Assembly (NCBI RefSeq): GCF_000507185.2
Contig: NZ_AYTM02000002.1
Location: 1,945,501 to 2,009,500, forward strand
Direction: 5' to 3'
From: Pseudomonas syringae KCTC 12500
GTDB lineage: Bacteria > Pseudomonadota > Gammaproteobacteria > Pseudomonadales > Pseudomonadaceae
DNA: 64,000 nt
The notes beneath the pieces are model-generated. The model searched no databases. It was not told where the DNA came from and saw only the letters and a program-made list of their open reading frames with translations. A program made the position numbers and the translations under genes. Below, one piece after another: positions 35,838-47,993 of this stretch (position 1 is the first letter of the stretch; every line of letters starts with the position of its first letter).

Positions 35838-36068
35838 TCACAGACAGCCTACATTGCCGGTCCGCGGCATGAATTCATAACGATCCCAAACCTCCGGACC
35901 GCCACGCTTGTAGACCACCGGCACCGTTTCTGCCTGCCAGCCCGCCTGATAGCAGCTTAGCTGGAGCGGTTGAGTCGGGGAGTCGCTCTCCACCTCTTCA
36001 GCCGCAGGCTTGCCCGCGCAACCGGCCAGTAAACCTGCGATGAGAAACCACGGTAACGCCCTGACCAT
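35838..36068 (-). CDS. Small lipoprotein of unknown function
   Basis: A 76-residue lipoprotein: signal MVRALPWFLIAGLLAG then Cys17, an acidic Pro-rich linker, and LSCYQAGWQAETVPVVYKRG. The start at 36068 has an AAGGAG site. It follows pgk by about 27 nt and may be transcribed with it. The family is not recognised. Confidence 0.65.
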   Translation of the reverse strand: MVRALPWFLIAGLLAGCAGKPAAEEVESDSPTQPLQLSCYQAGWQAETVPVVYKRGGPEVWDRYEFMPRTGNVGCL

Positions 36069-36095
36069 TGACCACTCCTTGTCCAAAGCTTTCAC

Positions 36096-37259
36096 TCAAG
36101 CCTTGGCGCGTTGTTCGAGCACTTCCACCGCTGGCAGAACCTTGCCTTCCACGAACTCGAGGAACGCACCGCCACCGGTCGAAATGTAGGAAATCTTTTG
36201 CGCAACACCATACTTGTCGATGGCTGCCAGCGTGTCGCCGCCGCCCGCGATGGAGAACGCCTGGCTTTCAGCAATGGCCTTGGCCAGCGTTTTAGTGCCT
36301 TCACCGAACTGATCGAACTCAAACACGCCGACCGGACCGTTCCACAGGATAGTCCTGGAAGATTTCAGTAATTCGGCGAAATGCGCAGCAGTCTGCGGGC
36401 CAATATCGAGAATCATGTCGTCATCGGCGACCTCACCGATCAGTTTGACGGTAGCGGCAGCGCTTTCGGCGAATTCTTTGGCAACCACCACGTCAGTCGG
36501 CAACGGCACGCTGACTTTGGCGGCGATGGCGCGTGCGGTGTCGAGCAGATCAGGTTCGTACAGCGATTTACCGACCTTGTGACCGGCCGCAGCCAGGAAG
36601 GTGTTGGCTATGCCGCCGCCGACGATCAACTGATTGCAGATGCCGCTCAGGCTGTTGAGCACGTCCAGCTTGGTGGAGACCTTGGAGCCGGCAACGATCG
36701 CGGTCATAGGCTGAGCCGGAGCGCCCAGGGCCTTGCCCAGTGATTCGAGTTCGGCGGCCAGCAGCGGTCCTGCGGCGGCCACCTTGGCGAATTTGGCCAC
36801 GCCGTGAGTAGAACCCTCGGCACGGTGCGCGGTGCCGAAGGCATCCATCACGAACACGTCGCACAGCGCTGCGTATTGCTGCGCCAGCTCGTCAGTGTTC
36901 TTTTTCTCGCCCTTGTTGAAGCGAACGTTCTCGAACAGAACGACATCACCGGCCTTAACGTCGACGCCGTCCAGGTAATCGGCAACCAGAGGAACGTCAC
37001 GACCCAGCGCCGTGCTCAGGTAGTCGGCAACCGGCTTGAGGCTGTTCTCGGCAGAAAACTCACCCTCTGTCGGGCGGCCAAGGTGCGAGCAGACCATGAC
37101 GGCCGCGCCCTTTTCCAAAGCCAGCCTGATGGTCGGCAGCGAAGCGAGGATACGTGCATCACTGCTGACCACGCCGTCCTTTACCGGGACGTTGAGGTCT
37201 TCGCGGATCAGTACACGTTTACCTTGCAGATCGAGGTCGGTCATCTTCAAGACGGTCAT
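36096..37259 (-). CDS. pgk: Phosphoglycerate kinase
   Basis: A 387-residue glycolytic/gluconeogenic kinase interconverting 1,3-bisphosphoglycerate and 3-phosphoglycerate. Landmarks: [58 protein letters not shown] and the C-terminal [13 protein letters not shown]. Length is normal. A long upstream extension of the frame reads through antisense of epd and is rejected. It lies 22 nt after epd, in one operon. Confidence 0.97.
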   Translation of the reverse strand: MTVLKMTDLDLQGKRVLIREDLNVPVKDGVVSSDARILASLPTIRLALEKGAAVMVCSHLGRPTEGEFSAENSLKPVADYLSTALGRDVPLVADYLDGVDVKAGDVVLFENVRFNKGEKKNTDELAQQYAALCDVFVMDAFGTAHRAEGSTHGVAKFAKVAAAGPLLAAELESLGKALGAPAQPMTAIVAGSKVSTKLDVLNSLSGICNQLIVGGGIANTFLAAAGHKVGKSLYEPDLLDTARAIAAKVSVPLPTDVVVAKEFAESAAATVKLIGEVADDDMILDIGPQTAAHFAELLKSSRTILWNGPVGVFEFDQFGEGTKTLAKAIAESQAFSIAGGGDTLAAIDKYGVAQKISYISTGGGAFLEFVEGKVLPAVEVLEQRAKA

Positions 37260-37281
37260 GAGCATTCCTGTTTTTTTACTG

Positions 37282-38325
37282 TTATTGGTCAGCGACGCGC
37301 AGAAAGTGATCGGCGACGTCGAGCATTCGATTGGCAAAGCCCCACTCGTTGTCGAACCAGGCCAGCAGATTGACCAGCCGGGGTCCGGAAACGCGGGTCT
37401 GACTCGCATCGACAATGGCCGAATGCGGGTCATGGTTGAAATCGCAACTGGCGTGCGGCAATTCAGTGTAAGCCAGCAGCCCCTTGAGCGGGCCGCTGGT
37501 GGCGGCCTCACGCAGGATACGGTTGATCTCCACGGCATCGGTGTCTCGCGACATCTGCAAGGTAATGTCCAGACAGGACACATTCACCGTCGGCACGCGA
37601 ACAGCTTTGGCCTGAATTCGGCCGGCAAGTTCCGGAAGCAGCCGTTCGATTCCGCGCGCCAGACCGGTGGATACCGGAATGATCGATTGGAAGGCCGAGC
37701 GAGTACGGCGCAGATCCTCGTGATGATAAGCGTCGATCACCGGTTGATCGTTCATCGCCGAGTGGATGGTGGTGATGGTCATGTATTCCAGGCCGATGGC
37801 CTGATCCAGCAAGCGCAGCAGCGGCACACTGCAGTTGGTGGTGCACGACGCGGCCGAGACCAGCAGCTCGCGGCCAGTCAGCTTGTGCTGGTTGATGCCG
37901 AACACCACGGTGGCATCGACATCCCGTTCGCTGGCCATCGGCTGGGAAAACAGCACCCGCGGCGCACCGGCCTCCAGAAAACGCTGGCCGTCTTCGCGAG
38001 TGTTGTAGACGCCGGAGCACTCAAGCACCAGATCGACTTCCAGACCGGCCCAGTCTATGCCTTCCGGCGTCGCACTGCGCAGCACCTTGATCCGGTGGTC
38101 ATTGATGTGCAGGTATTGCCCTTCAACCCGCACTTCGCCGGGGAACCGGCCGTGTGTGGAGTCAAAGCGCGTGAGGTATTCAAGACTGGCCATGTCGGCC
38201 AGATCGTTGATGGCAACCACTTCAAACCCGGCTTTGGCCCCTCGCTCGCACAGCGCGCGAACGACGCAACGACCAATACGGCCGTAACCGTTCAGAGCAA
38301 CTTTGTAGGGGCGGGGCTGGGGCAT
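37282..38325 (-). CDS. epd: Erythrose-4-phosphate dehydrogenase
   Basis: A 347-residue GAPDH-family enzyme that oxidises erythrose 4-phosphate to 4-phosphoerythronate, the first step of pyridoxal phosphate synthesis. It has an N-terminal NAD fold ([18 protein letters not shown]), the active-site Cys in [12 protein letters not shown], and [14 protein letters not shown] near the C-terminus. Its position just before pgk and after tktA is the usual epd context in gamma-proteobacteria; a catabolic GAPDH is the alternative. Confidence 0.92.
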   Translation of the reverse strand: MPQPRPYKVALNGYGRIGRCVVRALCERGAKAGFEVVAINDLADMASLEYLTRFDSTHGRFPGEVRVEGQYLHINDHRIKVLRSATPEGIDWAGLEVDLVLECSGVYNTREDGQRFLEAGAPRVLFSQPMASERDVDATVVFGINQHKLTGRELLVSAASCTTNCSVPLLRLLDQAIGLEYMTITTIHSAMNDQPVIDAYHHEDLRRTRSAFQSIIPVSTGLARGIERLLPELAGRIQAKAVRVPTVNVSCLDITLQMSRDTDAVEINRILREAATSGPLKGLLAYTELPHASCDFNHDPHSAIVDASQTRVSGPRLVNLLAWFDNEWGFANRMLDVADHFLRVADQ

Positions 38326-38370
38326 GAAATTTTCGCCAGGGGCTGGATCTGATTGCGCAAACGATAAAGC

Positions 38371-38416
38371 CTGTGGGAGCGGCCGGTGCGGCGATCCGCC
38401 CCGGTCGCTCCCACAA
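38371..38416. repeat. REP-like hairpin between epd and tktA
   Basis: TGTGGGAGCG-GCCGG and CCGG-TCGCTCCCACA form an almost perfect inverted repeat around a GC-rich loop, typical of a Pseudomonas REP. It could end or stabilise the tktA transcript. Confidence 0.75.
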
Positions 38417-38444
38417 AATCAACTACCAACCATGAGGCAGTTGA

Positions 38445-40442
38445 TCAGTCTTCCAGCAGTTCTTCAGCAGTGCTCAGGACGTTTTCCAGCGTGAACCCGA
38501 ACTCTTCGAACAGCGCTGGCGCAGGGGCCGACTCGCCGAAGGTGGTCATGCCGATCACGCGCCCTTCCAGGCCGACGTATTTGTACCAGTAGTCGGCATG
38601 AGCCGCTTCGATCGCAATACGCGCGCTGACCTGCAACGGCAGCACTGCCTGCTTGTACGCAGCATCCTGAGCTTCGAAAATGCTGGTGCATGGCATGGAC
38701 ACCACGCGCACGTTGCGACCCTGCTCGGTCAGCTTGTCGTACGCCTGCACGGCCAGACCTACTTCCGAACCGGTCGCGATCAGGATCAGCTCAGGCTCGG
38801 CCGCGCAATCACGCAGCACGTAGCCGCCACGCGCGATGTACGACAGTTGCTTCTCGTCACGCGCCTGGTGAGTCAGGTTCTGACGGGAGAAGATCAGTGC
38901 CGACGGGCCATCGTCACGCTCGATAGCGTGCTTCCAGGCCACGGCCGATTCCACCGCATCCGCAGGACGCCAGGTGTCCAGGTTCGGTGTGGTACGCAGG
39001 CTGGTCAATTGCTCGATCGGCTGGTGAGTCGGGCCGTCTTCGCCTAGACCGATGGAGTCGTGGGTGAATACGTAGATCACGCGCTTCTTCATCAACGAGG
39101 CCATACGCACAGCGTTGCGAGCATATTCCATGAAGATCAGGAAGGTTGCGCCGTAAGGCACGAAGCCGCCGTGCAGGGCGATGCCATTCATCATGGCGCC
39201 CATGCCGAACTCGCGAACACCGTAATGCAGGTAGTTGCCGTTAGGGTCTTCGCCGGTGATGCTCTTGCAGCCTTTCCAGATGGTCAGGTTGGACCCGGCA
39301 AGGTCAGCCGAACCACCCAGAATTTCAGGCAGCAACGGGCCCAGTGCTCCCAGCGCGTTCTGGCTGGCCTTGCGGCTGGCGATGGTTTCGCCCTTGGCGT
39401 TGACTTCGGCGACATAAGCCGCTGATTTTTCAGCAAAATCGGCAGGCAATTGCCCACTCATGCGACGAATGAAGTCGTTGGCCAGCTCCGGGAAGGCGGC
39501 GGAATAATCAGCAAAACGCTGATCCCACTCGGCTTCGGCAGCCAGGCCTTTTTCCTTCCCGTTCCACTCGGCATAGATATCAGCCGGGATTTCGAAAGGA
39601 CCGTGGTTCCACTTCAGTGCAGCACGGGTCAGGGCGATTTCGTCAGCACCCAGCGGCGCACCGTGGGACTCTTCCTTGCCCTGCTTGTTCGGCGAACCGA
39701 AACCGATGGTGGTCTTGCAGCAGATCAGCGTTGGCTGATCGCTCTTGCGAGCGGTTTCGATGGCCGTCTTGATTTCTTCAGGGTCATGACCGTCGACATT
39801 GCGGATCACCAACCAGCCGTACGACTCGAAACGCTTAGGCGTATCGTCGGTGAACCAGCCTTCCACTTCACCATCGATGGAGATGCCGTTGTCGTCGTAG
39901 AACGCGATCAGCTTGTTCAGTTGCAACGTACCGGCCAGCGAGGCCGCTTCGTGGGAAATACCTTCCATCATGCAGCCATCGCCCATGAACACGTACGTAT
40001 GGTGATCGACGATGGAGTGGCCTGGACGGTTGAACTGCGCGGCAAGCGTTTTCTCGGCAGCAGCGAAACCGACGGCGTTGGCAAAGCCCTGACCCAGCGG
40101 ACCGGTGGTGGTCTCGACGCCAGGCGTGTAACCGTATTCCGGGTGACCCGGTGTGCGGCTGTGCAATTGACGGAAGTTTTTCAGGTCGTCGATGGACAGG
40201 TCGTAGCCGGTCAGGTGTAACAACGAGTAGACCAGCATCGAGCCGTGGCCGTTGGACATGATGAAACGGTCACGGTCGGCGAACGAAGGGTTTGCCGGGT
40301 TGTGTTTCATATAATCGCGCCAAAGAACCTCGGCGATATCCGCCATGCCCATGGGGGCACCCGGATGGCCGCTGTTGGCTTTTTGCACGGCATCCATGCT
40401 GAGGGCACGAATAGCGTTGGCACGCTCACGACGGCTTGGCAT
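38445..40442 (-). CDS. tktA: Transketolase
   Basis: A 665-residue thiamine diphosphate enzyme of the pentose phosphate pathway. The TPP motif is [14 protein letters not shown] ... DDNGISIDG. Other landmarks are [23 protein letters not shown] and [16 protein letters not shown]. Full length. Start [14 protein letters not shown] preceded by an AGGAG-type site. Neighbour order tktA-epd-pgk-fba puts carbon metabolism genes on one strand. Confidence 0.97.
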   Translation of the reverse strand: MPSRRERANAIRALSMDAVQKANSGHPGAPMGMADIAEVLWRDYMKHNPANPSFADRDRFIMSNGHGSMLVYSLLHLTGYDLSIDDLKNFRQLHSRTPGHPEYGYTPGVETTTGPLGQGFANAVGFAAAEKTLAAQFNRPGHSIVDHHTYVFMGDGCMMEGISHEAASLAGTLQLNKLIAFYDDNGISIDGEVEGWFTDDTPKRFESYGWLVIRNVDGHDPEEIKTAIETARKSDQPTLICCKTTIGFGSPNKQGKEESHGAPLGADEIALTRAALKWNHGPFEIPADIYAEWNGKEKGLAAEAEWDQRFADYSAAFPELANDFIRRMSGQLPADFAEKSAAYVAEVNAKGETIASRKASQNALGALGPLLPEILGGSADLAGSNLTIWKGCKSITGEDPNGNYLHYGVREFGMGAMMNGIALHGGFVPYGATFLIFMEYARNAVRMASLMKKRVIYVFTHDSIGLGEDGPTHQPIEQLTSLRTTPNLDTWRPADAVESAVAWKHAIERDDGPSALIFSRQNLTHQARDEKQLSYIARGGYVLRDCAAEPELILIATGSEVGLAVQAYDKLTEQGRNVRVVSMPCTSIFEAQDAAYKQAVLPLQVSARIAIEAAHADYWYKYVGLEGRVIGMTTFGESAPAPALFEEFGFTLENVLSTAEELLED

Positions 40443-40635
40443 CGCTGATCTCCTGGGAATTAAGAAATAGGATTGAGAAAAAGAAGGCTATTTTCCCTCA
40501 CGGACAGGCCGGGGGCAATCACAGATAGACGACCATAGGCTTTTTTCCGGGGTTGCGGACATTATTTGCCACGCAAAGACTGGATCACCCGTCTGCACGA
40601 CAAGTTCACAACGCCTGACCGGCGCCATCCATCCA

Positions 40636-40661
40636 GCAATATCAAAACTTTTTGATATTGC
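40636..40661. promoter_or_regulatory. Perfect 12-bp operator palindrome (probable SahR site)
   Basis: GCAATATCAAAA (40636-40647) and its exact reverse complement (40650-40661) are separated by CT. The centre is about 50 nt upstream of the ArsR-methyltransferase start, so it should overlap that promoter, consistent with autoregulation and control of metK. Confidence 0.75.
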
Positions 40662-40700
40662 CCTTGCGACACTCCGAATCGCTCTCTAGACTGCGCAGCT

Positions 40701-41696
40701 ATGAACCTGCGTGTACCTGCCATTCGCCACGATGCATGCGACGACCTCTCTGCATTGTGCAAGGCCGGCGGCGATCCCTTGCGGCTGAACGTGCTGCGTG
40801 TGCTGACCAACGACTCGTTCGGCGTGCTGGAACTGGCGCAGATTTTCGCCATCGGCCAGTCCGGCATGAGCCACCACCTCAAGGTGCTGGCGCAGGCTGA
40901 TCTGGTAGCGACACGGCGTGAAGGCAACGCGATTTTCTACCGGCGCGCCCTGCCCCATACCGAGTTGCCGGGTGGCAGGCTGCATGCGGCGCTGCTGGAT
41001 GAAGTGGATACGCTGGACTTGCCGGACGACGTACAAAGCCGTATTGGCCTGGTGCATCGGCAACGGGCATTGGCCAGCCAGGATTTTTTCGCCCGTACCG
41101 CAGAAAAGTTTCGTGCCCAGCAGGACCTGATCGCCGGTTTGGCGCAGTACAGCGAAAGCCTGCTGACCTTGCTCGACAAACTGAGCTTCGGCGCCCAGGC
41201 AACCGCTCTGGAAGTAGGCCCCGGTGACGGCGGCTTCCTCCCTGAGCTGGCGCGACGCTTCGCTCAGGTCATCGCGATGGACAACAGTCCGGTGATGCTG
41301 GACCTGGCGCGTGGCGTCTGCGAGCGCAATGCACTGGCTAACGTTGAGCTGAGGCTGGCCGACGCACTGACCGACGCTAAAGTCAGCGCCGATTGCGTCG
41401 TCCTCAACATGGTGCTGCATCATTTCGCGGTACCGGCCGAAGCCTTGAAGCAACTGGCCGAACATGTAAAACCCGGCGGTAGCCTGCTGGTAACAGAATT
41501 GTGTAGTCATGACCAGAGTTGGGCCAGGGAGGCCTGTGGCGATCTCTGGTTAGGTTTCGAGCAGGAAGACTTGGCCCGTTGGGCCATCGCTGCGGGGCTA
41601 GTTCCCGGGGAAAGCCTCTATGTAGGCTTACGTAATGGTTTCCAGATCCAGGTTCGCCATTTTCAGCGACCGGCTGGCGACACTCACCATCGGTAA
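40701..41696 (+). CDS. ArsR-type regulator fused to a SAM-methyltransferase-like domain (SahR-like)
   Basis: A 331-residue protein. Residues about 15-95 are an ArsR winged helix (DPLRLNVLRVLTNDSFGVLELAQIF is the helix region, then QSGMSHHLKVLAQADLV). Residues about 150-310 are a class I methyltransferase fold (ALEVGPGDGGFLPELAR, MDNSPVMLDLAR, VKPGGSLLVTEL). This architecture, with metK 20 nt downstream and a palindrome upstream, matches SahR, which senses S-adenosylhomocysteine and represses methionine-cycle genes. The second domain is probably a ligand sensor and not an enzyme. Confidence 0.85.
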   Translation: MNLRVPAIRHDACDDLSALCKAGGDPLRLNVLRVLTNDSFGVLELAQIFAIGQSGMSHHLKVLAQADLVATRREGNAIFYRRALPHTELPGGRLHAALLDEVDTLDLPDDVQSRIGLVHRQRALASQDFFARTAEKFRAQQDLIAGLAQYSESLLTLLDKLSFGAQATALEVGPGDGGFLPELARRFAQVIAMDNSPVMLDLARGVCERNALANVELRLADALTDAKVSADCVVLNMVLHHFAVPAEALKQLAEHVKPGGSLLVTELCSHDQSWAREACGDLWLGFEQEDLARWAIAAGLVPGESLYVGLRNGFQIQVRHFQRPAGDTHHR

Positions 41697-41716
41697 AATG
41701 AAGGAAACCCGTAGAG

Positions 41717-42907
41717 ATGAGCGAATACTCACTTTTCACCTCCGAGTCCGTGTCCGAAGGGCATCCGGACAAGATCGCCGACCAGATTTCCGACGCGGTT
41801 CTGGACGCCATCATCGCTGAAGACAAATACGCACGTGTAGCGTGCGAAACACTGGTCAAGACCGGTGTGGCGATCATCGCTGGCGAAGTGTCGACTTCGG
41901 CCTGGGTCGATCTGGAAGACATCGTGCGTAACGTCATCCTCGACATCGGCTACAACAGCTCCGACGTCGGTTTCGACGGCGCCACCTGCGGCGTGATGAA
42001 CATCATCGGCAAGCAGTCGGTAGACATCGCCCAGGGCGTTGACCGCAGCAAACCTGAAGATCAGGGCGCTGGCGACCAGGGCCTGATGTTCGGCTATGCC
42101 AGTAACGAGACCGACGTGCTGATGCCAGCGCCGATCACCTTCTCCCACCAGTTGGTGCAGCGTCAGGCCGAAGCGCGTAAATCCGGCCTGCTGCCGTGGC
42201 TGCGCCCGGATGCCAAATCCCAGGTTACCTGCCGTTACGAAAACGGCAAGGTGGTCGGCGTCGACGCCATCGTCCTGTCGACCCAGCACAACCCGGATGT
42301 GTCGTACAAGGACCTGCGCGAAGGCGTGATGGAGCTGATCGTCAAGCACGTCATCCCTGCGCACCTGCTGCACAAGGACACCCAGTTCCACATCAACCCG
42401 ACCGGCAACTTCATCATCGGTGGCCCGGTAGGCGACTGCGGTCTGACCGGCCGCAAGATCATCGTCGACACCTACGGCGGCATGGCCCGTCACGGTGGCG
42501 GGGCATTCTCCGGCAAGGACCCATCGAAAGTTGACCGTTCGGCCGCCTACGCCGGTCGTTACGTCGCCAAGAACATCGTCGCTGCCGGCCTGGCCGAGCG
42601 TTGCGAAATCCAGGTGTCCTACGCCATCGGCGTCGCTCAACCGACTTCGATCTCGCTGAACACGTTCGGCACCGGCAAGCTGTCTGATGACAAGATCATC
42701 AAGCTGGTCCGCGACAACTTCGACCTGCGTCCGTACGCAATCACCACCATGCTCGACCTGCTGCACCCGATGTACCAGGCCACTGCAGCCTACGGCCACT
42801 TCGGTCGTATCCCGGTCGAAATGACCGTTGGCGATGACACCTTCACCGCCTTTACCTGGGAAAAAACCGACCGCGCCGACGCCCTGCGCGCAGCTGCCGG
42901 CCTGTAA
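41717..42907 (+). CDS. metK: S-adenosylmethionine synthetase
   Basis: A 396-residue enzyme making SAM from methionine and ATP. All signatures are present: [18 protein letters not shown], the ATP motif [12 protein letters not shown] and the phosphate loop [16 protein letters not shown]. It lies 20 nt after the SahR-like regulator in one transcript. Confidence 0.98.
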   Translation: MSEYSLFTSESVSEGHPDKIADQISDAVLDAIIAEDKYARVACETLVKTGVAIIAGEVSTSAWVDLEDIVRNVILDIGYNSSDVGFDGATCGVMNIIGKQSVDIAQGVDRSKPEDQGAGDQGLMFGYASNETDVLMPAPITFSHQLVQRQAEARKSGLLPWLRPDAKSQVTCRYENGKVVGVDAIVLSTQHNPDVSYKDLREGVMELIVKHVIPAHLLHKDTQFHINPTGNFIIGGPVGDCGLTGRKIIVDTYGGMARHGGGAFSGKDPSKVDRSAAYAGRYVAKNIVAAGLAERCEIQVSYAIGVAQPTSISLNTFGTGKLSDDKIIKLVRDNFDLRPYAITTMLDLLHPMYQATAAYGHFGRIPVEMTVGDDTFTAFTWEKTDRADALRAAAGL

Positions 42908-42915
42908 AAACCCAG

Positions 42916-42957
42916 AAAAAAGCCCCGGACGACCTGGTCGTTTCGGGGCTTTTTTTC
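42916..42957 (+). terminator. Rho-independent terminator of metK
   Basis: AAAAAAGCCCCG pairs with CGGGGCTTTTTT around an inner GACGACC-TGG-TCG part and is followed by a T-run. It may work in both directions, also for the convergent LysE gene. Confidence 0.92.
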
Positions 42958-42988
42958 GTCTGCTCGGCAGTCATTCTGCGGTCACACT

Positions 42989-43609
42989 TCAAGCCCGCCG
43001 CGACACCAGCAGTACCGATGCAGCGCCCGCCAACAACCCTGCGCACACCCTGTTGAACAACCGCTTGCCACTGGGTTTGGCCAACAGGCGACGAGCATGG
43101 ATCCCCATCGCGGCGTACAACGCGATCGCTACGCACTCCAGTACCAGAAACAGACCACCTAGCACCGCGAACTGACCTGACACATCACTTTGGTGATCCA
43201 CAAACTGCGGAAGAAAAGCCGTAAACAGCAGGATCGCTTTCGGATTGCCAATAGCCACTAGAAACTCTTGACGCGCAAGGCTGCCAGCGTTGGCTGGTGC
43301 AACCTCTGCCTGGTTCTGTATAGCCGGGTCGGCGCGCCATAGCTGCACCGCGAGATAAAACAGATACGCCGCGCCGACGACCTTGATCACATGAAACAAC
43401 CATTCGGACGTGTGCAACACAGCAGTCAGTCCTGCGCCGGCCAAGGCGATCATGATGACAAACGCCAGCAAGCGCCCCGCCCCGCCGACGCATGAGCTGG
43501 TGAAGCCATAGCGCGTAGCATTACTGATCGACAGAAGATTGTTCGGACCGGGCGCCATGTTCAGCGCAAAGCAGGCCGGAATGAATACAGCGAGAGTCGA
43601 GATGTCCAT
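42989..43609 (-). CDS. LysE/RhtB-family amino-acid exporter
   Basis: A 206-residue inner-membrane protein with about six hydrophobic segments and the family N-terminus (FALNMAPGPNNLLSISNATRYG). IGNPKAILLFTAFLPQFVD is the other hallmark. Such proteins export amino acids or homoserine lactones; the substrate is unknown. Confidence 0.9.
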   Translation of the reverse strand: MDISTLAVFIPACFALNMAPGPNNLLSISNATRYGFTSSCVGGAGRLLAFVIMIALAGAGLTAVLHTSEWLFHVIKVVGAAYLFYLAVQLWRADPAIQNQAEVAPANAGSLARQEFLVAIGNPKAILLFTAFLPQFVDHQSDVSGQFAVLGGLFLVLECVAIALYAAMGIHARRLLAKPSGKRLFNRVCAGLLAGAASVLLVSRRA

Positions 43610-43731
43610 TGGCTCCAGTCCCTGAGTTGAATCAGCTACTCAGTCTGGCTTTTTTTAATGAATGGTCAAGACACAGCTGCGCCGTGAAATGCGGCCGGGC
43701 TGTGTTGGCAAGAGTCATGCGTACCTAGCCT

Positions 43732-43761
43732 TTGTGGGAGTGAGCTTGCTCACGAAGAGGC
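43732..43761. repeat. Single REP-like palindrome
   Basis: TGTGGGAGTGAGCTTGCTCACGAA contains the palindrome GTGAGC-TT-GCTCAC, a Pseudomonas REP core. It lies in the gap between the LysE gene and ligB, where nothing else was seen. Confidence 0.65.
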
Positions 43762-43880
43762 CAGTGCAGCCACTGATCACTCTGCGTAGACATACCGCCC
43801 TGCGCAATGGCAAAACCCGGTAACCAAGCCCTACCCCATCACCACGCGACAACGACTAGCCTCATCGGGCCCATTCCTAA

Positions 43881-45581
<1,701 letters not shown>

Positions 45582-45621
45582 CGGACGTTCATTTTTCTGT
45601 CCGTATTCAAACGGAGTTCAT

Positions 45622-46038
45622 ATGCAGTTTTTATCGCCACTGATTCTTTTCACCAGCTGCACGCTGCTCGCTACAACCGTGTTCGCAGACGCACAGGCGC
45701 CCTCCCCCGTGCAGTCCGAATGCCAGATCAAAAGCCAGGAAATCAGCAGCAAGATTCAGTATGCCAAGACCGAGGGTAACAAGGCGGAACAGTCCGACCT
45801 TGAAAAGGCACTGGCCGAGGTCAATGCCAACTGCACCGAAACGTCATTGATCAAACAGCGCAAGCAGAAAGTGCTCGACGCCAAGCAGGAAGTCAGCCGC
45901 CGTCAGACCGACCTGAACAAGGCCATGGAAAAGGGCGATCCGGAGAAGATCAACAAGCGTAAGGACAAGCTCGCCGATTCGCGCAAGGAATTGCAGGAAG
46001 CCCAGACCGAACTCGAGAAAGTCCAGTCAGACGATTGA
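45622..46038 (+). CDS. DUF1090 periplasmic coiled-coil protein (YqjC-like)
   Basis: A 138-residue protein with a signal peptide (MQFLSPLILFTSCTLLATTVFA). The charged helical mature part has the family cysteines (SECQIKSQEISSKIQYAK, NANCTETSLI) and a long coiled coil (DLNKAMEKGDPEKINKRKDK). The function of the family is unknown. It follows ligB by 40 nt with a GGAG site. Confidence 0.87.
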   Translation: MQFLSPLILFTSCTLLATTVFADAQAPSPVQSECQIKSQEISSKIQYAKTEGNKAEQSDLEKALAEVNANCTETSLIKQRKQKVLDAKQEVSRRQTDLNKAMEKGDPEKINKRKDKLADSRKELQEAQTELEKVQSDD

Positions 46039-46084
46039 TCAGGTCGCGACGCTGCCCATGATCGGCAGCGTCGCGAACAGACTG

Positions 46085-46486
46085 TCAGGACACGGCTGGG
46101 AAAGCCGACACCCCGAACAGCGCGATGATCAGGCCCATGCCCACCAGCCAGACAAGCGAGCGCAGTGCGGCCAGATCGGCCAGGTAGAAAATGATGTACA
46201 GCAGGCGGCTGGTGATAAACAACACCGCCAGCACATCAATCGTCACCAACTGCGCGTTACCGGCAATGTGCGCAATGATCACCGCCGCAGCAAACGCCGG
46301 GGTCACTTCAAAGCTGTTCATCTGGGCAGCATGCGCGCGGCGCGGAAACCCTTCCAGTTTGTCGAGAAAGGCACGCGGGTCATGGTTATGCCCGCTGCCA
46401 AATTTGCCGCTGCCGAACTTGGCGATACCGGCACAGATAATCGGCAGCAGGATTGCGACCAGCACGCACCAGAAAGCAACTGTCAT
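46085..46486 (-). CDS. MAPEG-family membrane protein
   Basis: A 133-residue protein with about four hydrophobic segments and the MAPEG pattern (RAHAAQMNSFEVTPAFAAAV, ITSRLLYIIFYLADL). The family includes glutathione-dependent membrane enzymes, but bacterial members are mostly uncharacterised. The start at 46486 has an AAGGATGG site; an upstream in-frame start at 46543 lacks one. Confidence 0.85.
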   Translation of the reverse strand: MTVAFWCVLVAILLPIICAGIAKFGSGKFGSGHNHDPRAFLDKLEGFPRRAHAAQMNSFEVTPAFAAAVIIAHIAGNAQLVTIDVLAVLFITSRLLYIIFYLADLAALRSLVWLVGMGLIIALFGVSAFPAVS

Positions 46487-46601
46487 ACGTCCATCCTTAT
46501 AGGGTTCAGCTTCATCGGAAGCATCCGGGCAATACCCGCTCACAAGCTATGAGCCGGGGGTCAGCGAAAGGTTCTTGAAGAACGACCACCAACCTGACGC
46601 A

Positions 46602-47993
46602 TTACACCAGTTTAGGAAAGATCAGGCTGAACGTGGTGAATTGGCCTGGCTCGCTCTGCACCGTAACCTGCCCTTCGTGCAGGCTCATGATGGAACGCAC
46701 GATCGCCAGCCCGAGCCCGGTCCCGCCCTGCTGTCGCGCTCGGCTGACATGCACCCGATAGAAACGATCGAACAGGCGCGGCAAGTGCTCGGCATCGATG
46801 CCATCCCCCGCATTGCGCACTGCCAGTGACACTTCATCCTCATGCGTGGCAAGCGTGAGGGTAATGACGCTGCCCGACAGACCGTGACGAATGGCGTTGG
46901 ACAGCAGATTGGAAATCGCTCGCTGAATCATCAGCCGGTCCCCGGTCGCCCTGGCGTGCCCTTGAACCTGCAAGGTGATGTCGCGATCCTCCGCCGAGGA
47001 GGAAAACAGTTCGGCGACCTTGTCTGCCTCCTCACGAAGATCGATGACCTCGACCGGCAAGGGCGCTGCGGGCTGGCTGACGCTGGCCAGAAACAGCATC
47101 TGACTGATCATGCGCGACATGCGCTCCAGCTCTTCGGTGCAGGATTCGAGTGCCTGCTTGTACTCCTCCGACGGGCGCGGTCTGGACAGCGTGACCTGCG
47201 CCCTGCCCATCAGGTTGTTCATCGGCGAGCGCAGCTCATGCGCAAGGTCGTCCGAGAACTGCGCCAGTTGCTGCACATCACCGTCCAGCCTGTGCAACAT
47301 GAAGTTGACCGCATGTGCCAGGTCGCGCAACTCGTCAGGCAGGCCCTTCACTTTCATGCGATGAGACAGGTCGCGGGCCGAGATTAGCGCAGTGACTTTC
47401 CTGAACGCCCCCAGCGGCCTGAGCCCGCGACGCACCACCCACCAGACGCCAAAGCCGACCAGCAGCAGAATCACCGGCAAGGCCAAACACGTCGATCTGA
47501 CGTAAGCGTGCAGCAGCACGGTGTCGCTTTCCCTGTCCATGGACAGCCTGACCAGCACGTCCTGACCGGTCTTGAGGCGTACGGTCCTGTAACCCAGCAG
47601 AATCTTGTGGCCCTGCTCGGATTTCAGTTCCTGAAAGCCTTGCGGCAGCGCATCGATATCAGGAACCGGCAGACTTCGTCCCTCTTGGCTACCGACGCTC
47701 ATCAACTCTTGCCGAGGGTTGCCCACGTCGAAAATGGTCAGCGAGAAGCTGTCATGCCCGACGATCTGGTCACGCAGCGTGTGGGGGTACTGGACGATGT
47801 CGACGACCCCCAAAAAACCCTCGCTCATGCTGTGTTCGATCTGCCTGAACTTCTCGTTCAACGCGTCTTCGGCACGTATATCGAGCTGACGGGAAATGGC
47901 TGCATAGGCAAGCATTTCCATCATCAGCACCAGGCACCCGATGAGCGCCGCGACCGTCAATCCGAGACGTGTCGAGAGACGGGTCAGCTTCAT
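46602..47993 (-). CDS. Heavy-metal sensor histidine kinase (CzcS/CopS-like)
   Basis: A 463-residue kinase with two membrane segments (about residues 10-32 and 165-190) flanking a periplasmic domain, then HAMP, a HisKA box (DDLAHELRSPMNNLMG, phospho-His in AHELRSP), an N box (NLLSNAIRHG) and a G box (GTGLGLAIVRSIM). Heavy-metal-type spacing. It overlaps the response regulator by 4 nt (ATGA). The adjacent divergent efflux operon suggests that it senses Zn/Cd/Co, possibly Cu. Confidence 0.93.
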   Translation of the reverse strand: MKLTRLSTRLGLTVAALIGCLVLMMEMLAYAAISRQLDIRAEDALNEKFRQIEHSMSEGFLGVVDIVQYPHTLRDQIVGHDSFSLTIFDVGNPRQELMSVGSQEGRSLPVPDIDALPQGFQELKSEQGHKILLGYRTVRLKTGQDVLVRLSMDRESDTVLLHAYVRSTCLALPVILLLVGFGVWWVVRRGLRPLGAFRKVTALISARDLSHRMKVKGLPDELRDLAHAVNFMLHRLDGDVQQLAQFSDDLAHELRSPMNNLMGRAQVTLSRPRPSEEYKQALESCTEELERMSRMISQMLFLASVSQPAAPLPVEVIDLREEADKVAELFSSSAEDRDITLQVQGHARATGDRLMIQRAISNLLSNAIRHGLSGSVITLTLATHEDEVSLAVRNAGDGIDAEHLPRLFDRFYRVHVSRARQQGGTGLGLAIVRSIMSLHEGQVTVQSEPGQFTTFSLIFPKLV

